From positions 140,829,349 through 140,893,348 of the forward strand of contig NC_081410.1 in assembly GCF_030272615.1 (NCBI RefSeq): a stretch of DNA of 64,000 bases. The letters run 5' to 3'. Source of the stretch: Cryptomeria japonica. Its lineage: Eukaryota > Streptophyta > Pinopsida > Cupressales > Cupressaceae. Both the position numbers and the translations under genes were made by a program. The notes under the pieces were generated by a model. The model did no database searches. It was not told the DNA's origin and was given only the letters and a program-made list of their open reading frames with translations. The first letter of the stretch is position 1. Every line of letters starts with the position of its first letter. Below are positions 23,557 through 34,179 of the stretch, piece by piece.

Positions 23557-23649
23557 AAAAAAAAACTAAAATGCTGTCGAAAAATGTCCGATCTGCAACT
23601 TCAAAAATGCAAAATCTGCAACAAGGAGGTTAAATGCAAAGGGACAAGA

Positions 23650-23667
23650 GTCCCACCGGGCGTGCCA
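23650..23667 (-). other. Primer-binding site of Gypsy A
   Basis: Minus strand TGGCACGCCCGGTGGGAC, three bases inside the LTR edge at 23671. This resembles the tRNA-complementary sites of Tat/Athila-type elements; I cannot assign the tRNA without a search. Confidence 0.75.
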
Positions 23668-23670
23668 AAA

Positions 23671-23868
23671 TGTATATGGTGAAAATGGATACAATAATAA
23701 CAGAATTGAAAGGCTAAATGAATTCAACCACCAAAACCTAGCCTAACAACAACAAAGATCCACCATAACATATGAAGATTACCTAAGACAATGTAAATAA
23801 AACAAAATCACAAAAATTATACCATCACATGTCCAATAGGGTTTTGATCTCCATTCTTCCTATCTCCA
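23671..23868 (-). repeat. 5' LTR of Gypsy A, truncated
   Basis: Only about 198 bases remain, matching 10025-10223 with four substitutions. The rest, including the promoter part, is missing, and the sequence changes abruptly to the Copia-1 LTR at TCTCGGAG (23869). Confidence 0.9.
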
Positions 23869-24553
23869 TCTCGGAGACAACTAAGAGGGGGGGGAGGGGG
23901 GTGAATCAGTTATCCAATAAATTCAACCAAAATTAACTTAACCAAAACTTAATGCTTAGTATCGGTTTAGTTCCGATTGCCTTCACAAAATCCTTCCTTC
24001 AACCTTCAAATGATGTCTATGTGTATAGCTCTGCTTATTTTTGCATTCACACATTTGTCTCACAAATGAGATCTTACATTTATACTATAACCTAAGACCA
24101 ATTGAATAGGTCGGCTCACTAAAAGATATTACAATAAAATCAATTACAAAAAAATCAATATCTGATGCATGATGTCAGCTCAATGCATTTACAATAATAA
24201 TAAATCATCTCCATAACGTGTCGTATTGATCTAGAATAGATATACCTGTCAATGCATATCTTGGACCTATTTGCCGGTAACAACAAATATACAAACCCGA
24301 AAAAACAATTAACCAAATCACCAAAACCAAGTGATCGAATAATATCTTCGACATAACCAAGTAGTCTCCAGGTCATTCCAAGTGCCGGTGAACAATATAA
24401 TCTATCGGTGAACCAAATACCGGTGATTGTGTATAAGTCTTTGACTTACCGGTGAACATAACCAAAATATCCAAGTGCTGATAAGTGTTGACAAGCGATG
24501 ACAGGTGTTGACATCAATGACAAAACCATATCAACATATCCAAAATGCCAACA
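23869..24553 (-). repeat. 5' LTR of Copia-1, main part
   Basis: Matches 4736-5445. It lacks 24 bases present in the left copy near 4900-4930, between short direct repeats of TTTTYGCAT, suggesting a slippage deletion. It ends GCCAACA, followed by the ATGTT duplication. Confidence 0.9.
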
Positions 24554-24558
24554 ATGTT
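24554..24558. repeat. Target-site duplication, right copy (ATGTT)
   Basis: Identical to 4725-4729 at the opposite end of Copia-1. Confidence 0.85.
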
Positions 24559-25630
24559 CCCCATGGACCAATCAGCTCCAACTAGATCGATGGTTGTGGA
24601 CTTCTAAAAAAAGTGGGTCCAATATCTATGTGATATGTACCAATCACTTTTTGGTGATCTAACGGCCCGAATTGTCATGCAATTGAGCCATTGATGGAAG
24701 CTTCTCATTAAAGTTAACTCCACAACTCTCTCGCTTATGTGGCAAGTGGGACTTGGTCGAGCTCACTGTGCACATATGTGGACCAATGAACAAGTTGCAC
24801 ATGGATGATACGATGACATGGTAGAAAGGTGGGCCCGGTATGGTCGCATCCTCTGTGTCTTATGAAGTGAATAGTTTGAACAAGATCAACGACCAAAGTG
24901 ATCGCGCGATTGCGTGATTGATCGAAGGTGCATCTAAAGTCTAATTCTACAATGTTGTTGCAGATGTGGCATGTAGGACCCACAAAGGCTGACGACAAAT
25001 GTTTTGACTAATAAAACAAGGACACATGGGTAGCTAAGCCACACAATAAGAACGTGGGACCTATGCCCCTTGCTTCTAAATGTGATAAAGGGAGACACTT
25101 TCACAGGGAATCAATAGCTAAGATTATTGCGCAATTGCACGATTGGAAAAAGATGCATGGTCGAGCTAGCTCTACAATGCCACAGAGGCTTGAGGGCTAA
25201 AGGAAAAATATTAAATATTAAATTTCCTACGTTCCCGCTTCTCATTTGTCGTCGACTGATCGAGAATTTATTGTTGGGGCCCCAACGTTCAAATATGAAT
25301 TGTAACGGCTCTCTCTCGCCATCACACCAGCATACATGCCCACAATTAATGAATCCATTTTGCCTGTTATGATTTGAATTTTTTGACTATTTTAGCACCA
25401 ATATTTCTCTAATTCACATTTACAATTCCTTGCATGTTCTAAAATTGAATGTATAATCACGCTTTCATAATTAGGGTTTTTGAGAAGCGATTGTCATCTA
25501 CATTTTCATTGCATTCCTATTAGGTTTTGACCTTCTCTGCATAATTTCATATTTCTTATTGTTTTTTGAGTGCAAAGGGTTTAGCTTGAGCTGAATTTTA
25601 AAGGCTTCTCATTTCTATTTCATTGAGTCT
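24559..25630. other. Pre-insertion locus, right half, with a diverged triplicated repeat
   Basis: This continues the sequence broken at 4729. Three diverged copies of a block recur at about 24678, 24912 and 25134, each with a GC(A/G)..ATTG...GATG/GGTGCAT...CTACAA pattern and each followed by GTGGCA/GTGGGAC words. No protein-coding region is evident. Confidence 0.4.
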
Positions 25631-25631
25631 G

Positions 25632-25780
25632 TCTATAAAACCCTAACCCTAGAAATGGCATAGTCCTCTAGTTTGGGAAAGAGGAAGTTTTATGAGGAGA
25701 TCTATTATCCAACTACCTGGATCAATAGAGACGTAGAAGAGGCCTATGTTGGCAAGAGACATTGTTCCAGTGAAGATTGA
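25632..25780 (+). pseudogene. Possible broken first exon (unrecognised)
   Basis: A TATA-like CTATAAAACCCTAACCCTAG is followed by ATG at 25655 and a frame of about 40 codons (SSSLGKRKFYEEIYYPTTW), with one TAG at the third codon. It stops at TGA 25778, about where the next LTR seems to begin. I do not recognise the protein. It could be a host exon cut by the Copia insertion or the start of another retroelement gag. Confidence 0.25.
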
Positions 25781-26863
25781 TGCATGAAAAATGCTTAGGA
25801 GTTGTCATTGATGGCAACTCGGTTTAGAAATCATATCCGGTGGATGAAGATTTAATTTACTGGAAGTTGCATTGCTCATGAGGCATAAGTCTGGAAGGTG
25901 GAATATAGTAACTGATAGAGTATGAGTACAATGTGCATATCTTGATTTTGGTTGCGATATTAGAGTTAAACAATTCAAGGTTCAAGGTAGATTATTCTTT
26001 AATCTTGATATCCAGTGTTGATTCATGAGCGAGATTGAAGGTTCAGTATCCGGTAATTCAGGAAGAACAGAGTTATGTTGTTGTAACGTGTGATTCAAAA
26101 TCTTTGGGATGATTTCAGTGATTGGTTTCAAGTTCAAGGAGATTGGGCCAACATATGTGAATCCTTTCATCATCTTGTTTAGGTCTCCATATGGATTTGT
26201 GGATGGATTGAGCCAACTTGATGGTTACACGTTTCATGTTGAATGTTATGCGTTTTTGGGAGCCGACATGGGAATTGATTTATTTTGTTGATGTGGATAT
26301 ATAAGATTGAATTATATGATCATTTTGACATAGTAGATGTGTGAATGTTGATGAGTGAATGAGCATCAATATGAAGATTTGGTGCTATGGTATATGACAG
26401 TGCATCAGAATAGGGTAGATAAGCATAACAAAGGAAGAAAGTCAAATTGTGCTTAATCGGAACTTCTATTTGATATTAATAGATGTTATTCTTCAGTTCA
26501 TATACTATTTTAATCTTGTAATCATTTGTAGGACAATGAGTCCTCTGGGTTGTAGCCCTCTTATGTCTTTGAGGAGTGAGCTCTAGGTAGTGAGCCTGAA
26601 TGCAAGTGTATTCCCCTTTTTTGTAATATTATCACACTCCTAATCAAAGTATAATAATATTATGGGTTCAAATCCTAATGAGGTTTTTCTCTTTCCAATT
26701 TTCCACGTAAAAATCTTGGTGTTATGGTGTTGTGGTTGACTGGTTTATGTTTATGCACTTTACTTTTATTCTTATGCATTTAGTGGTTTAAGAATTAGTT
26801 AATAAACTTGTAAATTGTAGAACACTAATTCACCCCCCCTCTCAGTGTTTATTGATTCCAACA
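25778..26863 (+). repeat. 5' LTR of pol-less Copia element C2
   Basis: The right end is clear: a CACCCCCCCTCTCAGTG run, then TTCCAACA at 26856-26863, then a primer-binding site. The left end is not sharp; 25778 (TGATGCATG) is the best guess, and GTTGTCATTGATGGCAAC just inside it resembles other Copia LTR starts here. Confidence 0.65.
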
Positions 26864-26865
26864 AT

Positions 26866-26880
26866 TGGTACCAGAGCCTA
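26866..26880 (+). other. Primer-binding site of element C2
   Basis: TGGTACCAGAGCCTA, the initiator-Met primer site with one change, two bases after the LTR end. Confidence 0.85.
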
Positions 26881-26930
26881 GTTCTTTGGAAGGAGCCTAA
26901 TAGCTTGAGGAAGATCTGAAAGTGAATCAA

Positions 26931-28077
26931 TGGACTCCAATTTGTAGAAGTAACTTACTGTGGCACTTGAAGATCTTGATGCAGCTAATAAAGAGAAAAG
27001 TATCCTGAGGAGAAGTCTTGAAGCAACTGGAAATTTCATTGAATCTCTGAAAGAACAAGTGAACACATCAAGAGAGAAGAGAAAGGAACTGATGGATAAA
27101 CTCAAGGAGAAATAAGAACAAAGCATTGACAATCAAGCCCTACAAGACAAGACATATGAATGTGAGAAGATTGCTAGAGAGAATGTAGTCCTAAACAATG
27201 AGATGCAATCCATTGTGATGAAGTTGACAAAGGAGATTGAAGACAGGAAGAAGAATGAGGAAAATCTAACTTAGTCATTGAAGGATAGATTTGAAGAATG
27301 TTGTAGACTGAACTATGAGAATGATTAGTTGAGAATTGAATTGGTGCAATCCAAGAACGATGGGTAAGAACTTGAAAGGCAGATCATAATTCTGAGAGGT
27401 GAACTTTCCATTGCTAATAAGTACAAAGAAAAATTCAAAGCTAGCTCAATCAGGCTAGATGAGATACTAGAAAGTCAAAGAAGTGGAAAAGACATGTGAG
27501 GACTTGGATATGAGAAAGGAGAATCCTCCAGTTCTGGACAAAGCAATTATCAAAAGAACAAGAGACCTCTGGTAAGACAACTTAATGCTTATAAATTTAA
27601 TGGTAAATGTTTTGTTTGCAATAAATTCATTCATATGGCAAGTCAATGTATAAATAGGATGATGAATAATGGTCCTACTTTTACCAATCAATGTTTCAAA
27701 TGCAACAACTTTGGTCATAAGTCAAACATGTGTAGAGCAGTGATGAATAATTTCCAAAATAAGAGATGTTATGCTTGTGGAATGTTTGGATGCATTTATA
27801 ACAAATACAAGATGAGACAAAATAAGATGAACTTTAGGCCTATGTAAGGAAATGTTGTTTTCTATGCATGCAACAAATCTGATCACATTGCAAAATATTA
27901 CACAAGCAAGAATATGAGCAAAAATACTCTGGTAGACAAGAACAGATCGGATGAAAAGGGCAAAGCGAAGGCTGAAGAGGTCAAAGAGCAGCATAAGATG
28001 TGGGTTAAGAAGGAAGATTCAATTGTTCGGAATGGCTCCACACCTGATTCCGGTGTTGGAACCTCATCTAGTAACTA
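26931..28077 (+). pseudogene. gag: C2 gag remnant: coiled coil plus zinc knuckles
   Basis: The frame starts only about 50 bases after the primer-binding site. It holds a long Glu/Lys-rich coiled coil (about 26960-27480), then CX2CX4HX4C knuckles CFVCNKFIHMASQC and CFKCNNFGHKSNMC. Two further knuckle-like repeats follow that have lost ligands (CYACGMFGCIYNKY; YACNKSDHIAKYY). The usual N-terminal UBN2 capsid domain is absent. Several stops, mostly TAG/TAA in place of CAG/CAA, break it. After 28050 the text runs into a segment reading like TKAFGP without any protease, integrase or RT. Confidence 0.65.
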
Positions 28078-28495
28078 AGGCATTTGGGCCTTAGGGGGAA
28101 GCTTTTCATACAAGTCCTTAAAACCCCCTTTCGGAGATCTATAACTGACTGAGGATGGTTGGAGAAGATTGAGATTAGTTGTGCAGTTGATATCTGACAA
28201 ATTATATGCTTATCTGAGTATTCAGTGATGAATTCTTGAAGAAGCAGGGTATCTAGAAAACCTTTAGGGTTGTGCATTTATTACAACTTAAATTTAGGTT
28301 TTCGATGGATAAAAAGGCATTTCTATCATTCATTCTTCACATTGTGAGTGAAGAGAAAGAGTAGGAGAGAAAGGCGAACGAGATTAAGAAGCAAAAATAG
28401 AGCTTGAAGCAATCCAACACCGATTCTTAGCATTCAGTTAAATTTGAAAAGGTATTCATTCGTGTTCGAGCTATTTTTCATACCCTAATTTTAAG

Positions 28496-30543
28496 ATGCA
28501 ATCAACATCTGGAATAGCAACTCCATTGGTAGTAGAGATTACTGAAAGGGCAAGGCTAGTGTTTAAAAAACATCTATTCAAATCCATTGAAGATGATCTA
28601 GAAGGAGTATTTTCCTCTATGTCATATGGTGTGCTGTATAATGAAGATATTAGGGAATACATTCACTGTAATATCGAAGAGCTTGGAATGCAAACATCCT
28701 ATCATTATACACCAAGCATATGATAGATGGAATGGGTAATTTGAAGCCCAAATTCAAATCTTTACAAGACAAGGGTTTTATCCAATTTGTTCACTTTTTG
28801 GTGTTCGATGAACCCAAATGGGTCAGGTATGTCTTGAGCCAAATCCATGATGAGTTTATATGGCTGGATAGACCTCACAAGATCACGAAGCAAGCCATTC
28901 AAGTGATAACCTATTTGAATGCAACAGGTGAGATCCTCGGTCTGAGAAATGTCAAGAACACAACAGTGACAATAGTTACCAGATCCCAGCATGACAATCG
29001 ATCGATGATAATAAGTGATATCATTGAACATGATGTGCTATTTTCTTCAATAGTGACAGAATGCAAGGTGTACCAGTCTAGCAAACTGAATTCAGTATTC
29101 GATACTACAATATTTGCAACCTATCTAGTGCTCAAGGAGGACAAAAGATATGATCTATGTGGAGTTCTTCTTAGTGAGCTAATGAACAATCTAAAGAAGA
29201 TAAAACAAGATAAAAAAACATATTTTTAAGTTCAGTTCTCTAATTGTTTGTTTGGCACTTTACTTTTTGAATGAAATCCCCAGTATAGGAAAAGTACATT
29301 TGACTTATGATAAACCGGTGGTAGTCCAAATTAAAGAAGGTTTGCAAGGATTAGGTGATACAGTAGCTCATAATTTTTCTTTGTGGGGTTGCTTCAAAAT
29401 ATTTCAGGTTATGATGCAAAGCAGAGAGAGGATCCCAAAAAAAATTGTTGAAAAATATGAAGATACAATATGCTTTATGGTAGACAAAGATCAATGTCAC
29501 ATGGAGGTAGTTGAACCAAGAACAATTTGGATCATTCCCATGGGGTATGAAGGGGATGGAAACACACTTGATGAATATGCTCAACACCTATTGGGTAAAC
29601 CGATAGATGAAAAAGAAGAGAGGTTTGGTACTTACAAGGAGAAGGATCTAGACCTACATAAGAAATTCACTGAGCCTGCAAGGAAGAGGAAGGTCAGAAA
29701 AGAGGTTGAAGACCTTGTAGAACAAGTGGGAATAACAAAGGAAGTCATTCAAAGGGCTAGGGAATAGAATATGTTGAAGGAGGAGGACATGGTAAAGCCT
29801 AAGAAGACAAAACCAGTCTCCACTCCTCCTAAGAAACCAAGCCAAGGCAAGCCCATTCTGCATCTACCTTTGGTTCTCAGAGGCCTATCCCTCTACCCAA
29901 GCCACAAGCTAAGTCAATTGATGGAGTAGAGAAGAGGAAGGAGAAGCTGCAAAGAGAATATGTTTCAACCACTGTTGAGGATGTAGAAATAGAATCTGAT
30001 GAAGTGATGAAAGAGGTGAAGAAGACAACTACCTATGCTAGGGTAGTGAAGAAGCCTCAATCTGGTGGAGCCCAACCAACCAAGAAGACAAGAATAGAAG
30101 TTGAGCCATCCGATAGAGCCAGAGCAAGCAAGAAACAAAAGTTTGAATTGGATGAAGCTTTGAAGTCTGGCAAGGTTGAAGGTACTTATGATGTTGTGCC
30201 CCCAATGACATTAAATGAAATAATTGATGAAATGCTTAAGGAAGGTAATTTGAAGAATGTACCTGTATATTATGAAAGATATGATGATAATGATCAGAGA
30301 GATATAGAAGAAGTAGTTGTACAATATATGAATGTTTACAAAAAAACATTAATAGAATTATCATTTGTGATACCTAAGAGCTTATATGATATTTTGGATG
30401 CCAAAAGGCATACAACCAGTTTGGAAAATGAAAGAATAAAGGAATATGTATTAGTAAATTTGAGTTATGTAATTTCTAAAGCTGAAGTTGATAGATTGCT
30501 CAAGATAGAAAAGGATAGATTCAGAAGAAAGAAGAGAGAATAA
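28496..30543 (+). pseudogene. C2 extra 3' ORF (unknown protein)
   Basis: Open pieces at 28496-28723, 28720-29229, 29252-29767 and 30004-30543 succeed one another with frameshifts and one stop, and together look like one protein of about 650 residues. The N-terminal half is globular (FIQFVHFLVFDEPKWVRYVLSQ). The middle is basic (PARKRKVRKEVEDLV, KPKKTKPVSTPPKKP). The C-terminal part is helical and ends in RFRRKKRE. Nothing catalytic is visible. By position it corresponds to the extra ORF of element E1 at 1-1892, though I cannot show homology by eye. Confidence 0.5.
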
Positions 30544-30765
30544 AATCATGTCATCATTTCATTGCCAACTTGGAAATTCTCTTATCAACTTTATTTTATT
30601 CTAACATGGTGAACTTTATTCATGTTATGCCAACTTCGATTTTGCCTAGGTGGACTTGGATTATATGCATAGGGTGGAGTTTGAAGACCCTTGGACATGG
30701 TAGACTTTGAGACTTCCTTGCCATGTTAAACTTTTTGCTTGTGGCAGACACTTTATGCTTTCCGG
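30544..30765. other. C2 3' remnant up to a truncation junction
   Basis: A short non-coding tail with repeated words (catggtgaactttattcat, catggtagactttgag). At about 30765 it changes to the minus-strand RT of Gypsy D. No polypurine tract or 3' LTR of C2 is found. Confidence 0.4.
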
Positions 30766-31724
30766 TGTAGGCCACTCAACAATTGCTTTCACTTTCTCAG
30801 GGTCTATCTTCAAACCATCCTTAGATATCACAAATCCGAAATAGACTAATTCATTTTTCATGAAAGTGCACTTCTTAAGATTTATCAACAACTTTTCTTC
30901 CCTCAACCTCTACAAAACTCGTCTCAAATGCAAAATTCTCCTCTTTTGTCTTACAAAAAATCAGAATGTCATCCAAATATACAATAACAAACTTACCCCA
31001 AAAAAAATTCAATACCTCATTCATCAGCTTCATGAAAGTACTTGGTGCATTAGTTAACCCAAAAGTCATCACTAACCATTCATGTAGTCCTTCATTTGTC
31101 CTGAATACTGTCTTCCACACATCTCCTTCTTTGATCCTGATATGATGATATCCACTCTTCAAGTCTATCTTTGCAAAATATTTGGCTCTGCCCAAACAAT
31201 CCATTATGTCATCCATCCTAGGCAAAGGAAATAGACATTTCATTGTGATCTTGTTTATTTCTCTGGAATTGATACACATTCTCCACTTTCCATTCTTCTT
31301 AGGTGCTAATACTGCTGGTACTGCACAAGGGCTCAAACTTTCTCTGATCAAACCTTTCTTCAACAACTCCTGTACTTGTCTATTCAGCTCTTCATTCTCT
31401 GTCGGTATCATCTGATGTCTAGATTTGTTCTGGGAACCAGTCCATGCAATGACTGATACTTCTCACAGGTGGCAATCCATTAGGCACATTATTTGAAATG
31501 ATGTCTTCATATTCTGTCAGCATATCTTTTATCTCTTCCGGTTGTTCCTCTTCATGATCCAAATTCTCAGTCTTCTTAGGAACTAAGGCAAAATAGACAT
31601 TCTCAAGCCTCAATCCATCCAGGAATTTCCTTCCACCCACCAAATAGATTCTAGCATTCGTACAAACTTCACTCTTTAAAGGTTCCTCCAAGGGAAACAA
31701 GATTTGCTTCATCCCATTGGCCAC
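30765..31724 (-). pseudogene. pol: Gypsy D reverse transcriptase, 3'-truncated
   Basis: RT with GLIRESLSPCAVPAVLAPKK, WRMCINSREINK, FAKIDLKSGYHHIRI, MTFGLTNAPSTFMKLMN and catalytic VYLDDILIF, then the start of the connection (VISKDGLKIDPEKVKAI). This resembles the chromovirus side of Gypsy, not the Tat type of A and B. It stops at VEWPTPESIK at about 30765, where the sequence changes to the tail of C2. RNase H and integrase are missing. The part 31419-31724 precedes RT with one stop between. Confidence 0.85.
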
Positions 31725-33060
31725 ACTAGTGTATGTATTCTTCCTCCCATCAAGTATTGCTCGTTTGTCAAACTAACAAGGTCCACCCAACAAAAGATGA
31801 CAAATATCTATAGGCATAATATCACACAAGACTTCATCATGATAATTCCCAATTTTCAATTTCACCAAACATTGCTCACTTACTAACAACTTATGTTCAT
31901 CCTGAATCCATATTATTTGAAGGCTTAGGGTGCTTCAATATTTCCAAATTTAATTTATTCACCATCTCTTTTGAAATAAGATTATCTGAACTACCACTAT
32001 CAATAACAACTTTACAACACTTACCAGATACCTTGCATCTGGTTTTGAACAAATTCTTCTGCTGCAAGGGCTCTTCATCTCTCCTAGTATGACACAAAGC
32101 TCTCCTCATCATCAACACTTCTCCATCTTTTGATTTATTATCTGATCCAGTGGGGTTTTCTTCCACCACTGCTGCTCTTCTGGTATTCTTTGTCTTCTTA
32201 CACTCGAAAGAATGATGTCCTTCTCCTCCACACTTATAGAAAGTTCCTCTAAACACTCTCATGTCTTGTCTTCCAAAAGTCTCATTCTGATAGCCATCCG
32301 GTTCTCTCCTCCGATAGAAATTTCTATCATCTTTCTGGTATGAATACCTTCTTTGCTCACTTCTTTGTCCTTGTTCTGATCTGCACATGTTCCTCTACCT
32401 CTGGTATATCCTCTTCCTCCTTGAAATCTTCCTCTGGAAAAATTTCCACCTTTGCCTCGCTACCTCTGCTCATGTCTTTTGTTTAACTTCTCTTTTGCCT
32501 TTAGGGCATACTGGTAAGCCTCTTCAACACTCTGTAATTTGATCGAACTGAGTTTATCTTGTATAGACACCCACAATCCATTCAAATATCTTGCAACTTG
32601 TTCAACTTCATCCTCAACATGTCCGGATCCGATATTCAACTTGTATAATGCTTCAGTGTATTCCTTCACACTAGATTCCTTCTGTCTCAAATTCTACAAC
32701 TTTCGAAACAGATTTACTTGATAATCAACTGGCATAAATTTTGATTTCAACTTAGCAATCATCCGATCCCATGTCTTGATCTTCTCTTTACCTCTTCTCT
32801 GTCTATCAACCTGCAAATTCTCCCACCAAAGAGATGCATGACCTTTCAACCGGGTATAGGCATATTTCACCTTCCTTTCTTCTGCAATGTTTTCAAAATC
32901 AAAATATTTCTGGACATCTCCGAGATCCAATCAATCAATTCATCTGAATCCAACTTTCCATCATATTCTAGTGGGGCAAAATGAGGTTTAGTATTCACCC
33001 TACTCAAAACCCTCAAAAACCTTTCCTCATCTGGATCAACCGCTAGTGGGTTTACTTATT
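31725..33060 (-). pseudogene. gag: Gypsy D gag and protease
   Basis: The gag domain reads YAYTRLKGHASLWWENL, then YTEALYKLNIG and DKLSSIKLQSVEEAYQYALK. A zinc knuckle follows with its first Cys changed to Phe (FYKCGGEGHHSFEC), then protease CKVVIDSGSSDNLIS with the active DSG intact. After HPKPSN near 31915 the expected protease tail is damaged before the RT part. Stops near 32691 and 32389 and lost start codons make it a pseudogene. Confidence 0.8.
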
Positions 33061-33326
33061 CTATTGGGGCTTCTTCTCTGGGCTTCTTCTCCTTCATCTT
33101 CAATGTGTCAGCCTCTTCTCTGGGCTGTCTCCACAACTTCTAACCGGGCTACTATTCCTTGCAACATTTCCATCACAACTTAGGGTTTGCATTCCCACGC
33201 GCTCCACCATTCCTAGTTCCTTTTCACACCATTTTTGCGCCAATCCTCTACAGCTGCAGGTCAGATGTACATTCTGCCTCTACAACAAATTTTTTTAGGA
33301 AAACACAATCTCTGGATTGAAAGCTC

Positions 33327-33338
33327 GCTCTGATACCA
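33327..33338 (-). other. Primer-binding site of Gypsy D
   Basis: Minus strand TGGTATCAGAGC, perfect to the initiator-Met primer consensus, two bases inside the LTR. Confidence 0.9.
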
Positions 33339-33340
33339 CT

Positions 33341-34093
33341 TGAAGCAGTCACCAACTAGGAGGGACCTCAAAGAGATCAATCCAGACCAGTCAGCAAGAG
33401 TAAACACAATGGAAACATAGGGACATGATGGAGGCAATGCAGAACAACCAACCGATAACAACCAGGTTACGGAAACCGGCTCATAGGCCTACTAAAACAT
33501 ACTCAAAACACATAATAGGTCACAACCAAGACCTCAAATCGTAAGATTTATCTTCTATGCTCAGTCTAACTTCTTGTTTACATTTTAATTCTCTATTACA
33601 ATTATTTATACGATCCAAGGGGATCCGGTCGGCCCAAAAAGGATCAAAACCCGAAGAACAAGACCTAACGTGCAAAACCAACAAGGTTGGCCTCCGCGAA
33701 AGAAATTCCTCTGAAAAATCCAAGGGATGAAGTGTAGATCATGGTAAAAGGTCAGCCACACGCTAAGGAACATAAAAAACAACGCTCAGGGCTCCACAAG
33801 CTACGAAAGGGATCCAGTAGATCACCAATGCAAATAGGTCCAGGCAACTGGTAACAGAAAACTATCTCAGAAACCGGTAGTGATAACTTGCTGGAAAATT
33901 ATCCAAATGCTCCACGGTTTGGGAATAAGGAAGATGATCAAGTCTTCAAGAAAAATCCAACTTCACAGGTTCTAGTGAGCCAAATTCGAGACACATTGAA
34001 AGAAATGTTGAAACTGCAAACAAAAAGCAAAACATAAAGGAAATATTTTTGGTTGATGCAAGATTGCTATGAACTGGGGATGCTCCTACATCA
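33341..34093 (-). repeat. 5' LTR of Gypsy D
   Basis: Plus-strand ends TGAAGCAGTCACC and CCTACATCA; on the element strand it therefore starts TGATGTAGGAGCATCC. 753 bases, adjoining the primer-binding site. Confidence 0.8.
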
Positions 34094-34179
34094 AATTAAG
34101 CATCACAAATCATCAGAGTGAAAATAGAAGATATATCCTAAGATTTAGAGGTCCGGAGTTGACCATTTCTATAATTGAG

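Larger units (their letters stand above)
21456..23670 (-). other. 5' leader of Gypsy A
   Basis: About 2.2 kb between LTR and gag without a coding region. On the element strand the order is: array 2 of the core GCGTCTGTG (23555-23322), a block conserved with Gypsy B (about 22930-22380), array 1 of the same core (22095-21949), then an A/G-rich stretch up to gag. Confidence 0.75.
10025..23868 (-). mobile_element. Gypsy A: Tat-type Ty3/Gypsy element with antisense PMD gene
   Basis: A minus-strand element of 13.8 kb lying inside the Copia-1 5' LTR. From right to left: truncated 5' LTR, primer-binding site, 2.2-kb leader with motif arrays, gag-protease-G-patch, RT-RNase H-second RNase H-integrase in the same frame, a plus-strand PMD gene, polypurine tract and 3' LTR. 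The second RNase H and lack of a chromodomain place it in the Tat group. The two LTR pieces differ at only four of about 199 aligned positions by my count, so it is relatively young. The left flank GTTAG has no partner on the right because the 5' LTR end is deleted. Confidence 0.9.
4730..24553 (-). mobile_element. Copia-1: Ty1/Copia LTR retrotransposon with nested Gypsy A
   Basis: A minus-strand Copia element with 3' LTR at 4730-5445, RNase H, RT, integrase, protease and gag in the expected order, and a primer-binding site at 10001-10016. Its 5' LTR is split: six bases (10019-10024) to the left of Gypsy A and the remainder (23869-24553) to the right. Both outer ends carry the duplication ATGTT, so the whole 19.8-kb block is one insertion with a second element inside it. 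Without Gypsy A the element is about 6 kb. All coding regions contain frameshifts or stops, so it is no longer autonomous. Confidence 0.92.

Noticed and set aside
24155-24376. Minus-strand ORFs in the Copia-1 LTRs (also 5046-5532)
   Set aside because: They lie in LTR sequence, differ between the two LTR copies and show no domain.
25632-25655. Interstitial telomere repeat (AAACCCTAACCCTAG)
   Set aside because: Only about two units; this is the common plant promoter telo-box length.
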